This document shows positions 12,715-25,974 of a stretch of DNA of 64,000 nt, piece after piece. The DNA is taken from the NCBI GenBank assembly GCA_028023455.1, contig JAQFVV010012497.1, positions 2,170,001-2,234,000 on the forward strand. Reading direction: 5' to 3'. The notes beneath the pieces are model-generated. The model made no database searches. It had not been told where the DNA came from and saw only the letters and a list, made by a program, of their open reading frames with translations. Positions within the stretch are counted from its first letter, which is position 1. Every line of letters begins with the position of its first letter. This stretch comes from Epiperipatus broadwayi (taxonomy: Eukaryota > Onychophora > Udeonychophora > Euonychophora > Peripatidae). The translations under genes were made by a program, and so were the position numbers.

Positions 12715-12795
12715 TTTAAACACTGAAAATGACGAAGATGAGCCTCAATCCTGGAATTTTAACCCTTGAGTTCATCACTTTGCCACTGCACTAAA
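12715..12795 (-). repeat. tRNA-derived SINE head
   Basis: Read on the minus strand the segment has an A-box-like TTAGTGCAGTGGCAAAG and, about 30 bases on, a B-box-like GGGTTAAAATTCC, the internal RNA polymerase III promoter spacing of a tRNA. It continues into CAGGATTGAGGCTCATC. It does not fold as a working tRNA. I infer an old SINE. Confidence 0.45.
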
Positions 12796-15370
12796 ACATG
12801 CATGAAAAAAACATTTATTAGACAAGTTTTAAAAAGACAGGAAAAAACATGGCTATAATTAAAGAGAGGGAAAGCATAAATAATAAAAATGGAAGATGAA
12901 AAGTTTTTAAGGTAAGTCATTTCTTATGAGTTTATATACAATGATAAATCAGATGAACAAAAATCATTAATTATTTGTTACAGTGATTTTGGCAAAGACC
13001 TCCATAGCAACCAGAAAAGTGAATAAATAAAAAACTAATAGGATATCTTAATTTTCACTTAAATCATAAAGATTAGAGTGAAATTCTCTTATTCTAATTA
13101 TAATATGAGCTACATTTAAGTTTGTGATCAAAAAATAATAATGATACAAAAAGGAAAATAAAACAAAAATATAATCAATAATAACAAGAAAGGACTCTAT
13201 TTCCATAATAATAAACCCAAACAGATAATATAATTTTTGCAGAAAAATGCCATTTATTTGATCTACAAAAATTGCAAATTTTTATATGAAATCCTAATGC
13301 CAATAAAAATATTAATGTTTATGCAAAAAAATTGTATTTAAAAAGGACATTCAAGTTAGCATATCAAATTCCTGAAAAATATTTCTTATATGCTAACCTA
13401 TTTCAAATACTTACAATTTACTCTGCATCATAAATCAAAAATATTACATAATATAAGGAATTATAATGAGTTTCTGTAGGGGTAGGGGAAGCTAATTTGT
13501 TATTTTAATTCAAAATATATAAAAATTCAATTAATAAAATAAAGCTTAGATTGAAAAAAGTATTAATTAATGAGTAAACATTTTTCTAAGCATATTTTTT
13601 TTTTTTTTTTGAAAAAATGCTAATCTGTGGATAAATACAAAAATATTTCTGTAATTACAATTTCAAAGAAAAAAAATTATAATTTTTTTAATAGTCTGTC
13701 ATTAGTGAGAGAATATTTTCTGATTCATAATTTGTTAAATTAAAGCATGGGGGGGGGGGACGACAAACCACAAAACAATGTACATTTTAAAATTTATTTT
13801 TGATGCAGTTTATATCACCTATTATCAAAGTATTTGCACCATTATTAATTTTTTTTTAAAACAAAACTTTGCAAATTTATTGACTTTACATAAATGCAGT
13901 GAAATTAAATAAATATTTGATAAAGAAATACAATGTTCCTGTGCTTTCTGAAGTTTTAATAATGTAAATGAATAAAACTTTTTTTAGATGATATTCTAGT
14001 TCGCTTGCGTGTGTTGTAAAGATATATATATATATGTTTATGATAAATCCACAATTATCTTGAATATGAAAAACAAATTACAAAATTATTGATTTAAAAT
14101 TAAGCAAATAAATAATAACCTATGATCATATAAAGTTGATTATTAATGCCATAAGGCATGAAATCATTTTATTCTTTTTTCTCAAAATAATTTATATTTA
14201 AGATTAATGTATTTTTTGCTGCATGCAAAATAATATTAATAAAAATTTTAATTCATAAAGTCGATTGAGTGAATATATTTTACCTAATGGAGACAATTTA
14301 AAATTTAATAATAATACACTTTTTTATTGTATGCGATTAAAATATGCTTTTGATTATTTCCTATAGTGAATAAAACTGGCATTTTTATGCTTTTGTAGTT
14401 GCAAAATGATGAAAATCTTTACTTTGAATATGTCATAAATAAAAGCATTAATTTTCTTGCAAGGACATCGAATGAAAACTAGAATAATTATATTGCTCAT
14501 ATTTTAATTCTATAATCAAAACATAACAGTGGATACAAATGAATAAACTCTGTACAAATCTTGAATATTTTTAGCATTAATACCACAAATTTATTTCCGA
14601 TTAATGTAGCTTTAATGAAGTCTCTATCATTTGATATTATTAATCTTACATAATGGTGGTTGTTTAAAATAAATTGATTTTTTTTAAAAGATTGTTGTAG
14701 TGAGTAATCAATTGTAAATCAAAATATTAAATACAATTTGATAACGATTGCTATAGTGAATCCTTATATAAAGATTCATTACTTACATGATTAATGTTTT
14801 ACATTCACTCTTCAATTTGTTGAAGATCTAGTATAACTTCTACCAGAAAAATAATTCTAGATGATGATTTCTTTTTTGTTTATCACTAATTTCACCTTAT
14901 AAACAAATTTTTAGGGCATTTATCTACCAATACTTTAAAAAAAAACCTTTCCAGTGACATCATTATATTTCAATAGTAACACAAATATATTTTATACCAT
15001 TCTTTGGATAATAAACTGATAATAACATAATACAATTATAATGTACTCAAATTCCAATCTGGCAAAATATATTAATCTATAAAATACCTTCATATGTAGA
15101 ACTCATTATAATAATGATCATCCAATAATAATAAAAATAAAAGATTCTTAACAAATTGTATTCTTAATATTTGCAATGACAAACACAGCTTTCTAGCTAC
15201 CAAGAGTTCTTTCAAATATCACAGTGGGTAGTAATCTGATGAACTATTGGTTTTAAATACCTTTTAAAAAAATCACTATAAAGTTTCAATACAAAAATAA
15301 AACATTTATTGTGTTTTAATATTAGTTCACTCAAATGAAAACTGGTTTCTTGATATAATTATACATACAG
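12796..15370. other. AT-rich DNA, one possible mini-gene
   Basis: Contains a G11 run at 13749-13759 and T/A runs. At 12,890-13,019 a strong donor (TTAAG|GTAAGT, 12,911/12,912) and an acceptor (TTGTTACAG, ending 12,983) bound a ~72-base intron; joined, they give a 21-codon frame from the ATG at 12,890. This is too short to call a gene. No other feature seen. Confidence 0.35.
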
Positions 15371-15470
15371 GGGAGTCATGATATGCACTATATTTCGTTC
15401 TGATCCCCCCTCCACGATGATTACAGTACACCACATCTCATTTTCTATTAATAAACTTTGGTTACAATAG
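15371..15470. other. GC-elevated block open on both strands, possible terminal exon
   Basis: A 100-base island of clearly higher GC in AT-rich DNA. On the plus strand it follows an acceptor-like TTATACATACAG and is open for about 33 codons to a TAG at 15468 (contains CTIFRSDPPSTMITVHH). On the minus strand it is also open, reading ENEMWCTVIIVEGGSERNIV and ending in TAA near 15,364. Only one can be real, if either. I do not recognise the protein in either reading. Confidence 0.3.
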
Positions 15471-16059
15471 AAGATAAATTATTTATTGAATTATAAGTAT
15501 GTAGTACTTTTCAACACTCACATATATAAAACAGAAATGCATAAATAAATTGTAAACAAAATAAAACAATAATAACACAATTCATTAATAATAAATTGAA
15601 AGGGTAAATTTACATATATATTTCAAATGTGGGTACATGCTTATTCATTCATGTTCCCTCAAAAAATAAAAGTAAAAAAACAATGTATTTAATCTTTTCT
15701 TCTTTTATTTTAAAGGCAATGCATCATTGTGGAATTCCAATTTTCATCATCACAATTAATTACACCTAGAATGATTTTTTTTTCTTCAATGACTTTTTTC
15801 CCTATAGAAATATAATAAAAGTCTCATTATCAGATTCTATATTCTAATTGTTTTCATATATTTTTATAACCATATCATGTATGTTCTTATATTATGTACA
15901 AGTTTTAGGATTATACTTAGAAAATATTTTAGTATGCAAAGTACTGTAAATCAAAATCTGAAAGAATAATAAAATGAAGCTTTCAATAAAACTAAAAAAA
16001 GCATGATCATATATGGTATTCTGAGACAGAATATGGTAACACTACTGACATGGAAAAAT
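15471..16059. other. AT-rich DNA, nothing recognised
   Basis: Only A/T runs and short chance frames are present. Confidence 0.5.
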
Positions 16060-16380
16060 GATGTGCTATATTATAAAATTGATTAAATTTACGCATTTAA
16101 TGTTTTTATTTATTTACTTACATATGCTATCAATTATGAAACTGAATTATACTTAAATTTACAAACAAAACATGGTTAAGTAAATTCACGTTTGAGAATG
16201 TTATATTTAGTGGGGAAAAAAGGATGTTGCCATGCTAAGATTCATAAAATTTAATAAATTTATGAATTTCAATATTTTTCTTATTTGCTTGTTTATATAT
16301 ATTTGTTTATTTATTTATTTTGCATAGCATATAATTGAAGTTGTGTATATTGATACAGTATATTTGGTTTCATTGTATAT
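16060..16380. repeat. dispersed AT-rich repeat, two diverged copies in tandem
   Basis: Two units, at about 16,060-16,130 and 16,225-16,380, each read roughly ATGTTGCTAT..AAAATTTAATAAATTTA and then TTTAATGTTTTTATTTATTT. The second continues into GCATAGCATATAATTGAAG. Both match the copy at 1,295-1,440. Confidence 0.4.
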
Positions 16381-17589
16381 ACCAGATTAAAGATTTCCTT
16401 TTTGTTCCAGATGATCTAATTCCAATTATATCAATCTTTACACTTGATTGCTATATCTAAATTCGATTAGTGTACTTCTCCATATTAATGATTGAAGTTT
16501 TTTTTTTTTTATAATATCTCAACCAATAATAAATTGGTACTAGTCATTTTTTCATTATTATATCTTAACTCCTCCCTTTTCATGAGATGCATATTTTTTG
16601 TAATAGGTCTGCTGCCTATTTACTGCTTTCCTCAAGTATATCCTGTGAAATATTTGTTTTGTTCTTTATAGATATAAAAGAAATATATTTTATCTACAAC
16701 TTTGGTCAATAGATAGAATCTCTTGTATTTAAAAAAATCATTTGTACAGGTGCAAAGATGAATATATACAAGAAAACAACATCTTCAATGAATGCCATAA
16801 TATATAATAAAAAAAGCTGAATAGATATATAATTTTCCAATTTTTATTATTTAAAATTGTAGTATAAATAATAATACATTGTGATTAATTCTTAACCGTT
16901 TTTTTATATATAATTTAGGATAAAAAGCATGTAATCATATTATTTTTGTTATTTTTAGCAGTAATATATATATTTAAAAGATAAAATTGTATTAATATTT
17001 AGCATTTTTAAACTATCATTAACATTTAAAAATTTTTATTATTTTTAAAGGTATACTTAAAAAATTGTGATAAAATATTTTCCACACACAGATTATTTAA
17101 TTGAAATGATATCTATATACTTAAAAATATTCCTTTTTTAAATAAAGTTGAATAAAAGAAATTCACATTGGAAGAATTAAATAAATCTCTAATAAATGCA
17201 CTTTCCCACTGCACTTTTCAGAATGCTTTTTACTAAAATATCTAACAGTTTTAACTGTCTAACAGACTTTTTCAGAGCAGGAGTAAACTTATTTTGTTGT
17301 TTTTATATTGACAAACAAAATATTATTTTCAATTTATTTTAAAAGGCTAAGGGTATGCATATACATATATTATATACATTAATAGTCTACATATGTCATA
17401 ATTTTACTTGTGTAATTTTTATACATTTGTTCTATAAATATATTTAAAATATATTAAAAAAAATAATAAAATGTTGCATAAAAAATATAAAAAAAAATGT
17501 ATTTATGTGCATATATAAAAGATCAAAATAACTTTGGGTAATTAGAATTTTGTGGATGGTTGTTAAGTAAAAAACAGATAAAAACAGAA
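16381..17589. other. AT-rich DNA, nothing recognised
   Basis: Long A/T and TA-rich stretches only; no frame, repeat arm or splice pair that I can support. Confidence 0.5.
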
Positions 17590-18075
17590 AAAATTGAAAA
17601 TTATCTCTATAAAGAAAGGCAATTCATCCTTCTGTAAGATATTAAAAGCTGACAGAAATCAATCTCTACATTATGCAGATGATATAATGAAAAAATACCA
17701 AGCTGGTCTAACATGGGCATGAATATTCAGATGCTTGTCATGCATAGTAAGAGAAAATGATCTGAGTTTTTGAGTTGGTGGATGATTATGATGTAATAAA
17801 GTTGAGATGAGGATGCAATGATACAAACAAAAAAAAATTGAAAATTTCTCTGCCTATTCATTCTTTCTCAAACTATTAAAAATGGATAGATATAAGACCC
17901 TGCGCCTTGCATGAGAGTGGTTTGATGGAAAATAATGAGTTGTCATCATGATCATCCCCCCCCCCCCAAAAAAAAACACTTCCTTGGTTAAAAGGTGGAG
18001 AATCTTTATATCTTATCTCATCTGATGAGGAAAAATTGAATTTTTCATGCCTGATGAGAGATAATCTAAATTTCT
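17590..18075. repeat. imperfect tandem block, ~245-base spacing
   Basis: AAAAATTGAAAATTATCTCT at about 17,590 and AAAAATTGAAAATTTCTCTG at about 17,833 begin two loosely similar stretches, and a third shorter AAAAATTGAATTTTTCATGC begins near 18,031. The middle unit contains a C12 run at 17956-17967 followed by A9. Similarity is low, so the tandem reading is tentative. Confidence 0.3.
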
Positions 18076-18635
18076 GCATTAATAAATGATCGCAATATGA
18101 AAAATTAAAATTAAGGATATAATCATAAAAATTTTAAAAACTTAAAAAAAAAAATAGTACAATTATAGTTTACAATTCTGATGAAAACTGCTAGAGAATC
18201 AAAACTATCAGATAATTTAATAAAACATTTATTGTGAAATACAATAGAAGTGCATTTCTTAGAAATTTATTTAAAATAAGCAATGCAAAAAAAATAAAAT
18301 AAAAGGATATTTGACATCTTCATTACTTTTTTTCGAAAAAAAGATGAACTCTAAAATAAAATATTTAATATACTTATAAGTTTACTGCTTCAATATATAT
18401 GACCAAAGATAACAAAAAAAAGGCAAATGATCTATAAAATCAGATCAATATAATATTATTTCAATTATTACTTTCTAAGATGATGTCAAACAAGATTGAT
18501 CACTGACTATTGCATTAAAAAATCTGAGAACAAATCATTACACATAGGGACAAATCTTTATAAAGACTGATTACCAAATAATATTTTTGTGACTTTATAT
18601 AAATGGTAAAAATACCTTGTATGTTTACTACCTTG

Positions 18636-19196
18636 GTATTCTGGACTCCAAAGTCAATGAATCATGACTCAACTCTGTTATTTCCAACACTCAAACATCT
18701 TCACATGATCACCATTTCTTATGCTTGCTTATAACTTATTAAAACAGGCAAAACTTTCCATACAGTATTGCCATTCAGTGCAAACCAGAGTAATCACTGA
18801 CGAAGGCCGCAGGCCAGAAACTAGTCTGGGGATATTGGATGAGTAGGCACTAAATGGGAATTTTATGCACAAGCCTTCTGGCATCCATTGATTACTCTGG
18901 CTTGCACTGAGTGGCAATACTGTATGGAGAGTTTTGCCTGTTTTAACTCAAACATCTTATGAATTCCCAAGCAATAAATCATTTGAATATTTGTGTCTGC
19001 ATAGTTTTGGTGCAATAATAGAATGACAGTCTGGCACTCAAAATCCATGGATTGCCATTCAGATCTGCTACTTCCAGTGTTCAATTTTCTGATGAACTCT
19101 CAAGCAATAAACAGATAATTTTTGTTCTGTGCAGCTTGATGAAGTGACAAAATTGTAAATTTTGGAGCTCAATATCCATGGATCATGGCCCAGGTT
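18636..19196. repeat. interspersed CCCAAGCAATAAA repeat, two units, split by a hairpin insertion
   Basis: The block contains CCATGGATCATGGCCCAG-type, CATTTCCAACACTCAAAC-type and GAACTCCCAAGCAATAAA-type segments, followed by TTTGTGTCTGCATAG and TTTGGTGCAATAATAGAATG. A second unit follows after about 130 bases. The same unit recurs at 25.98-26.2, 26.69-26.80, 42.29-42.41 and 58.33-58.56 kb. The copy at 42.3 kb has a tRNA-like head, which suggests a tRNA-derived SINE family whose tail carries an AATAAA. The hairpin element at 18,702-18,945 has inserted into it. Confidence 0.6.
18702..18945 (+). mobile_element. hairpin retroposon-like element (family A), copy 1, 13-base TSD
   Basis: A 244-base element flanked by the exact 13-base duplication ACTCAAACATCTT (18689-18701 and 18946-18958). 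It begins with a unique head of about 35 bases (CACATGATCACC...TTATGCTTGC) and is then one long imperfect hairpin: AAAACAGGCAAAACT...CATACAGTATTGCC pairs with GGCAATACTGTATGG...GTTTTGCCTGTTTT at the other end. The loop region contains CTGACGAAGGCCGCAGGCC then AGAAACTAG. No coding capacity. A 13-base duplication fits target-primed reverse transcription or another staggered-cut mechanism, not the TA, 8-base or TTAA duplications of common DNA transposons. I know no named family with this structure. Confidence 0.75.
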
Positions 19197-22100
19197 TAAA
19201 AATAAACTATTGATTATAAATATTAAATAATAGTTACAATGCTACCGAACTGTAGTGTACCAATAAACTATGTCACGCATAGTAAAAAAATAATAACAAA
19301 AAAAGATCATCTTAAGCTTGGACTTTCATTTTAAGTATTCCATATATTATTCTATCCATCTATTTCTTAGTAAAAAAAAAAAAAAAGCACTATTGCTATC
19401 AGGTTTCATAAAAATATTTCTAGTTATATATTGCATGTTTTCAATTAATCATTGAACTTATTATTCCATTTAATACAATTTTTAAAATAAAATAGTAAAT
19501 GATTCCAGAAATTAATATTGCCACAAGGCTTAACAATTTTTTTTTTTTTCAATTTTTCTAATTTTAAATAAAATTAATCATCTTTTATATTCGATTTCTT
19601 GGGTACTGCAAATAATATAAATATCTCATAAAAAATTTGTAATCCCTATATACCTACTTAATATCTTTATTAAAATAAGTGTTGACAGGTTTATTTAATT
19701 CTTATTTTACTATTTTTGGACTTATCTTCCTTGTAAAAAATTTCCCTATTTGATCATGTTTACTATCTTGTATTTTTTGAATTGTATTCTTGAAATCAAA
19801 AACAATTATTTATACAAAAACATTTCAGTCACTGTCTAAAAGATATAAAAATAGCATTAATTGACATGCTAAACATGAAATACTTTAACATGAAATATCA
19901 CTTAATATGAAAATCACTTGTAGACTCTTACAAAAGAGAGAATATTGTTAATACAAAATTAGCATCAGACATCAAAAAATCTGTCACATTTCTGAGAAAG
20001 AAGTCTAAGACTTTTTTTAAATGTTTTTAAACTAATGCAGCCAGCTTTTCCCCTGAAGTCACCTATCAATTATATTTATATTCTTTATTTCTCAAATAAC
20101 TTTTTTAAATTTGTTTTTCATTGTAAAGATTTTTTTAAAAAAAAAAAGAAACAAAGATTTTTCCAAATTTTGAAAAAAATAGGCAATGCACACCAATGAA
20201 TATAAATAATAGTTTTTTAAAATTTCATATTCTTTTTTCAAATTTTAATAGCTTAAGATTAAAATATTAATTTATAAATAAAATTTTATTTTAGTGAAGT
20301 ATTAAAATTAAAATATTTTAAAAAATATTAAGCAACTCTCCATATTTATAAAAGACACTTGGCCAGCATATTAAGTCTTTCTAAAAGTGCAATGTTATAA
20401 TTGTCAGTTAATATAATATTAACATGAAACAATAGTGAAAATACATATATAATGTAAAACTGAACTTTTATTCTCAAAAATTATGCAATTTAGATTATTT
20501 TATTTAAATAAATATACTTCTATGATTTCACTGTCATTTTTAATCACTACTCAAAATATATATGATAAATAACTATGATTTCAATTATATGTAAGAATCA
20601 GAGCAACACACTTTAATATAAACAAATAAACTAACTATGTTCTAGCTGTAGTAATTCAATCAATTTATTATATTAAAAAACAGCCACTTCTTATGACATG
20701 TCCAAGATTTTATATAAAAAATTTTTTTGAATCATAATCGTCCTGAGAAGCAACATTAAATTATCCTATTAATTTAAGGCAAGTGATTTAAATTTACAGA
20801 GCCAGTTATTTCTATTCATTTTAAAAACTTTAAAAATAATTGATCAGATGTCAAATATGTAATAATAGATTAATTACAGCAACAATACACTATCTTTGCA
20901 GTAAGAAAAAAAGATTGTTTTTTATTGCAAATTCAAGATTTTATATGGAAGTCTCTGATTATTATGATTCAAAACATATATGCAATTTTTATATAATAAT
21001 TTTCTTATGTAATCAGTTATCTAAAAGAAAAGCCCAAATAATGTTTGAGCAGTTAAATAATAGGCTGAATACAGCATCCAATGGGCTAATTTTTTTTTAT
21101 ATTATTTCTTTTATATGGAAATTGATACAGAAATTTTAGCTCAAGTCACAATTGTTCTCAGTAAACTACACTGGATTGTGAGAGTTACTTTTTTTTAGTC
21201 TTAAGTTTCAATACTAATAATTACAAAATCTGTCTGTGGTTTTAAACACTATATTTTCAATAGTTTGTGTTACTGGAAAACAATGGTAAACAAATGACTA
21301 ACAAATTCTGGACCACAAAATTAATTTTTAATTTTCAAAGTTAACAAACCTCTTTCCCAAAATTATTACAATATAAAAATATTCTTCACAAATAGTTTTT
21401 AAAATGAGTAGAAAATATCTCTACCATATGAGAATTGATACTTAGTTCTACGAAAAAGACTTGATTTACACAAAGCTTAATCTATTATCATGGATCAAAC
21501 TTTCCAATTCTAACAGATCTGAAGTTAATATATGTAAACAATCATTTACATTGCACTGTTAGTTTGTTAAAGAGGAAGGCATTTTGTGATTTGCAGAGAG
21601 TGAAAATTTGCTCATCTTAATATTTACATTCAACTTGCTACAGTATGTTATATACTATGTGTATGTGTGCCTATTGCTTGTTGATTATAGAAGTTACATT
21701 TATGGCTGCATTTTACCAACAATTTTCCAAATATCATGGATAGTTTAGATTTATCTAGACGATAAGCCAAAATATCTGTGCTACAGTAATAAGCAATCAC
21801 ACACAGAAAAACACAAAACATTTTAATCATATTTTTCACCAATAAAAAAAAAAAACCTAAAATTTTCCAAAATTCAATAAAGAAATAAAAACAACAAATT
21901 ACCAAACTTCCAGAATGACAATGATAAGAGAGCTCTCCATGCTAGAGCAAGATCTCTTAAGCTTGAGTAATCAGTGACTTCCAGATGTATATAAAATTCC
22001 TATTCTTAGTATTTAAATCCCTATAATTAGTCTAGCTTTTGACTTTTGCCTTATCAATAAGGTTTGAAACTCTATATATATTCGACAGCCACCTTTTATG

Positions 22101-23856
22101 CCATTTCACTTGGATTCAAAATCTTAAAAACTTCATATGAATTTAAGTTTTTAATTTTCCAAGTAATTATTATGAGTGCACTATATATATATTTGTACAT
22201 TTTTATATAAAATATTTTTATAGCATGAACTCAATGAAAACATTATAAACAAAAATAACAATAAAATTTTTATTATAAAGAAAATTTTATTTCTATATAA
22301 AACACTTCCCACATCTTATTTTTGAAACTATTCAGTAAACAATAAAACTTACTGCATGAGAGAGAATATATTTAACATTATTATTATTTGCCACTAATTA
22401 GAAGTTTCACATTTTTCTTTTATTATAAGTAATCTAATAGATTATTCATAATAAATTTGTTATGCATTTTTAGAATTTAACAATCATTTTTAAAAGCATT
22501 TAAATTTAAAAAAAAAAATACTGTTATAAAAAGAAAACAGCCAAATTAAAATTTTTGTAAATAGGCAGAATGCCAATCTTATGATAATCAAAATTGCTTC
22601 AATCAATAAATATAAGTACAAAGAACATTTATTATTGTAATTATATTTTATCATAATGTTCAGAGAGAAGATAACATTATAAAAAAAATCAAATACTTTA
22701 ATGGAAGAAATATTAAATGATTAATGCTGCATCCACATCACTAAACTAGTTTCTGGATACTGGATATTTTCAGTGAAAGGCCACAAATTTGCTTTATATA
22801 TATTATCCAAGCTAATAATAATCTGAAATCAAAATTATTCTAAGTGGATACAGTACTACATTTAGTGTCTAGAGATTATTAAAGATTATAATGGATGGTT
22901 TTGAAGTACATTGTAGCTTTTAAAATAGATGTTGTATGTTAGATAAAGTTATGTAAATGCATTATTCCATATATAACTTTCTTACTTAAGTGTGAAAACT
23001 ATCCACAGCTAACATCATATTGAGATTACTATGGTATATATAATTACTGGTCTACATGCATATAACTATATAATCCAAATGATTTGAATTAAAAAACCTT
23101 ACGATATGTTTAAATTCATATTATTAGTCTGAATAGCATATGTAAGAGTGCAAATCCTAATATCTATCTTTTATTCAAATTTACAATCAACTGCTCTGGA
23201 TTTGAACAAATAGAATGAATTATAGCTTCCATTGCAGACACTGAAAGCATGCGGTGAAAGTCATGTGATGTTTTCTAAAAGTCTCTTGTAGATTGTTACT
23301 CTTGTTATTAATTTATATAAAATCTAGCTTCAAGATTAAAAAGAGAAAGGTGATCACGGGTTTATAAAATAATATTTATAGTGTACATAAAGATAATTTG
23401 TAAGTAGCTATAATAACTATCACTGAAATATATAAATTAAAGAAAATACCAATATTATATAACTAGCAAAAACAATGAAGAAAATACAATTTTAATGCCT
23501 TTTCAATTGTTTTTTGTCAAGAATACTTAGCACCAAAAATGCATTAAGATTGTATTTAATATTTTCAATGTTTTTTTCCAAATATATGCTATTAGTATTG
23601 CCTTTAATTTATACATAGAGTTATATATAAAAAAAAAAAATCAATCAATTATCCAAAAATATTCAATCATTATATTATGCCATTAATTCAGTGAAGATAT
23701 GATTTTGGTATTGGAAAAATAAACAAGTTGGATAAAACTTTGACAATTGTTTTTTTAAAATCCAAACACAGAATTCATCTTTCTATTCCACTGTGTAACA
23801 TTATTATCTTTTTTCAATAATTTCTCTTCCTCTTTCCCTCTTTATTTTTGCTTTTC
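19197..23856. other. AT-rich DNA, no supported gene
   Basis: Many A/T runs. The open frames at 20,840-21,139 (+, 99 codons) and 21,648-21,905 (-, 85 codons) have the composition of chance AT-rich frames (rich in F, I, K, N, Y) and no splice or start context. A short segment at 22,740-22,790 contains ACTAGTTTCTGGATACTGG, distantly like the loop of the hairpin family A. Confidence 0.4.
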
Positions 23857-24751
23857 TAATATATAACATATAATAACCACATTCCACTTTTTTAACACTT
23901 TAAAGCAAAATTATTTATTAATATTACAGTTTTGACTGTTCCAGCAGTCTTATCAGATCTACAAAAATTTAAACATTATATCAATACAATCATATTTCAT
24001 ACATATATCTAGTAAAGTTTTACAATTTTATCAACCAATTATTAACATCATTTTATATATAAAAACCCACTATTATACAACTTTAAAATCTACTTTACCA
24101 TTTATTTCTAATCTTAATTATTATCAGATTTATATTTATTCACCTTTTTCCTTTTCCATAATTTTATAAATTCAATGTAATATTTATGAAATCTTATATT
24201 ACTATATTCATATATTTAACCTTATTTAACATATTATTATATTCATAAATTTAACCTTATTTTACATTTCATCTATTATCTTAATTTTTAATTATCTTAC
24301 TCCATTCTTTAATTCCATTTTACCCATATTTTATTCGTTTCTTCCATTTACTTATTTTTTATAAAATTATTTTAATTCTTATATGTATTTTTATTTCTTA
24401 CCTTATTATCTACTAAAACTCTCACTTTTCCACCATTTTCTTTCCCATCATACACTCTAATTTTTTTATCTATATACAGCTCCCTCTATTATCTATTATA
24501 CAAACTACTTATTTATTTTATTTCTTATTAGTTTTCACTGTTTATTTTATACTAAGATAGTTTTTAAACCACTTTCTCTATTAATATTACTAGATAAATT
24601 CATGAAATATGATTGTATTGATATAATGTTTAAATTTTTGTAGATCTGACGAAGACTGTTGAAGACTGCTAGAAACAGTCAAAACTGTAATATTAATAAA
24701 TAATTTTGCTTTAAAGTTTTAAAAGAGTGGAATGTGGTTATTATATATTAT
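23857..24751. mobile_element. foldback element with G-poor core and hammerhead-like motifs in both arms
   Basis: Two inverted arms of about 145 bases (23,857-24,000 and 24,602-24,751) enclose a 600-base core. The arms share ATAATAACCACATTCCAC, TAAAGCAAAATTATTTATTA, CAGATCTACAAAAATTTAAA and ATCAATACAATCATATTTCAT. Each arm, read outward, has CTGAYRA followed by a GACTG/CAGTC stem and AAAAC (plus strand 24,646-24,685; minus strand 23,929-23,956). This matches the order of a hammerhead ribozyme catalytic core (CUGANGA, stem II, GAAA) with the GAAA already changed to AAAA. Hammerhead motifs are known in the terminal repeats of Penelope-like elements. The core is almost free of G on the plus strand. 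No reverse transcriptase is visible. Confidence 0.55.
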
Positions 24752-25904
24752 CTTTTTTAAAAAAAACATTCTTAAATACCCTTCATATCATGTTGCTTTA
24801 AAAATGTGGATATGTATATATAGAATACAACTGGTTTAAATAATTACATCAAAACAATACTCTCTTGAAGAGTTGAAAGTATTATAATATTGTTAAAATT
24901 TAAAATTAAAATAAGTACATTTTTTTATATAAAAATTTGTTAAATAATATCTGTTGTTATTTTGCAAAACATATTCAGTATGTGTGTGCTTGGACATGAT
25001 TCATCTAGTGGAAAATTATAGATGAAGCAGGTGTGGAATTATAAACATTTGATAACATTTTGATCATAGAAAAAGAGTAATAATTTCTTTTGATTTGTGA
25101 TACTAGATGACAATTATTTAAAAGATGGTATTTAGTACTTAATTAAAATAAGATATTTTGTAATCATCTGTTTAACAGATTACCATATTTTCCAAGATAG
25201 TCATTGTTGAATGTAGAACAAAAGAATTGATGAAAACATTTAAAAACTGATACATTTGAGTATTTAAAGGAAAGAATAACAGTACAATCAATCAGTGCAA
25301 CTGAATATAGTAAACAATGCAGGAGTGAATGACAAAATCAATGAATCACATATGTCAAATAATATTAATAGGTAATCTAAGGCATCATATAATATTTAGT
25401 ACAAAAATTAGAAAAAAATGACCTTCTAAGACATTGTATGAATTCCAATAAAATTTCCAAAATTCTGTTCTGTTTGAAATATCCCAAAAATACTCTAGGT
25501 AAAATAATCATATACATATATTTATTTCATTTAAGCTATCCAAGATTAAGTCTTATACATATATTTTGAATGTAGAAATTTTATTATTAATATTCTTTCC
25601 CGCCCATATAAAGACTATTGATAACGTTTGCCAATATCAAAAAGTATCATTTTTATTCAGAACAAGAGACTCTCTTAGAAGAAGAAAAAGACTTTATTTA
25701 ATTACTTCAGTTGATTTTTCTCTTGAATTTCTAAAGAGAATAATGGATAATTTTTAAATTTTAATTTAATTTTTTTTTTTTTTAATATTACTATGATTAG
25801 AATTTATGTAATCCAGTATAACATATTACAAATGTCTATAATAATTCTGATATTATATTTTTATGTTACGATTAAGGTTTTATTTTGCTATACTAAAGTG
25901 GATG
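24752..25904. other. AT-rich DNA, nothing recognised
   Basis: Only short chance frames (for example 25,566-25,757) and A/T runs. Confidence 0.5.
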
Positions 25905-25974
25905 TGTGCACAGAAAAATGAAGGTCTTTTAGGTCCTGCATAGTCTGTTGCAATAATAATGTAACAGATGAAGC

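Noticed and set aside
12890-13019. Two-exon mini-gene with a 72-base intron and a 21-codon product
   Set aside because: Splice sites are good but the product is tiny and there is no sign of selection or a promoter.
18702-18945. Working hammerhead ribozyme in hairpin family A (CTGACGA...GGCC GCA GGCC...GAAAC)
   Set aside because: The core words are present, but I could not place stem III or a paired cleavage site; copies 2 and 3 lack part of the motif.
20840-21905. Open frames of 99 (+) and 85 (-) codons
   Set aside because: Same composition argument; no context. Frames of this length are expected in a 64-kb AT-rich window with six frames.
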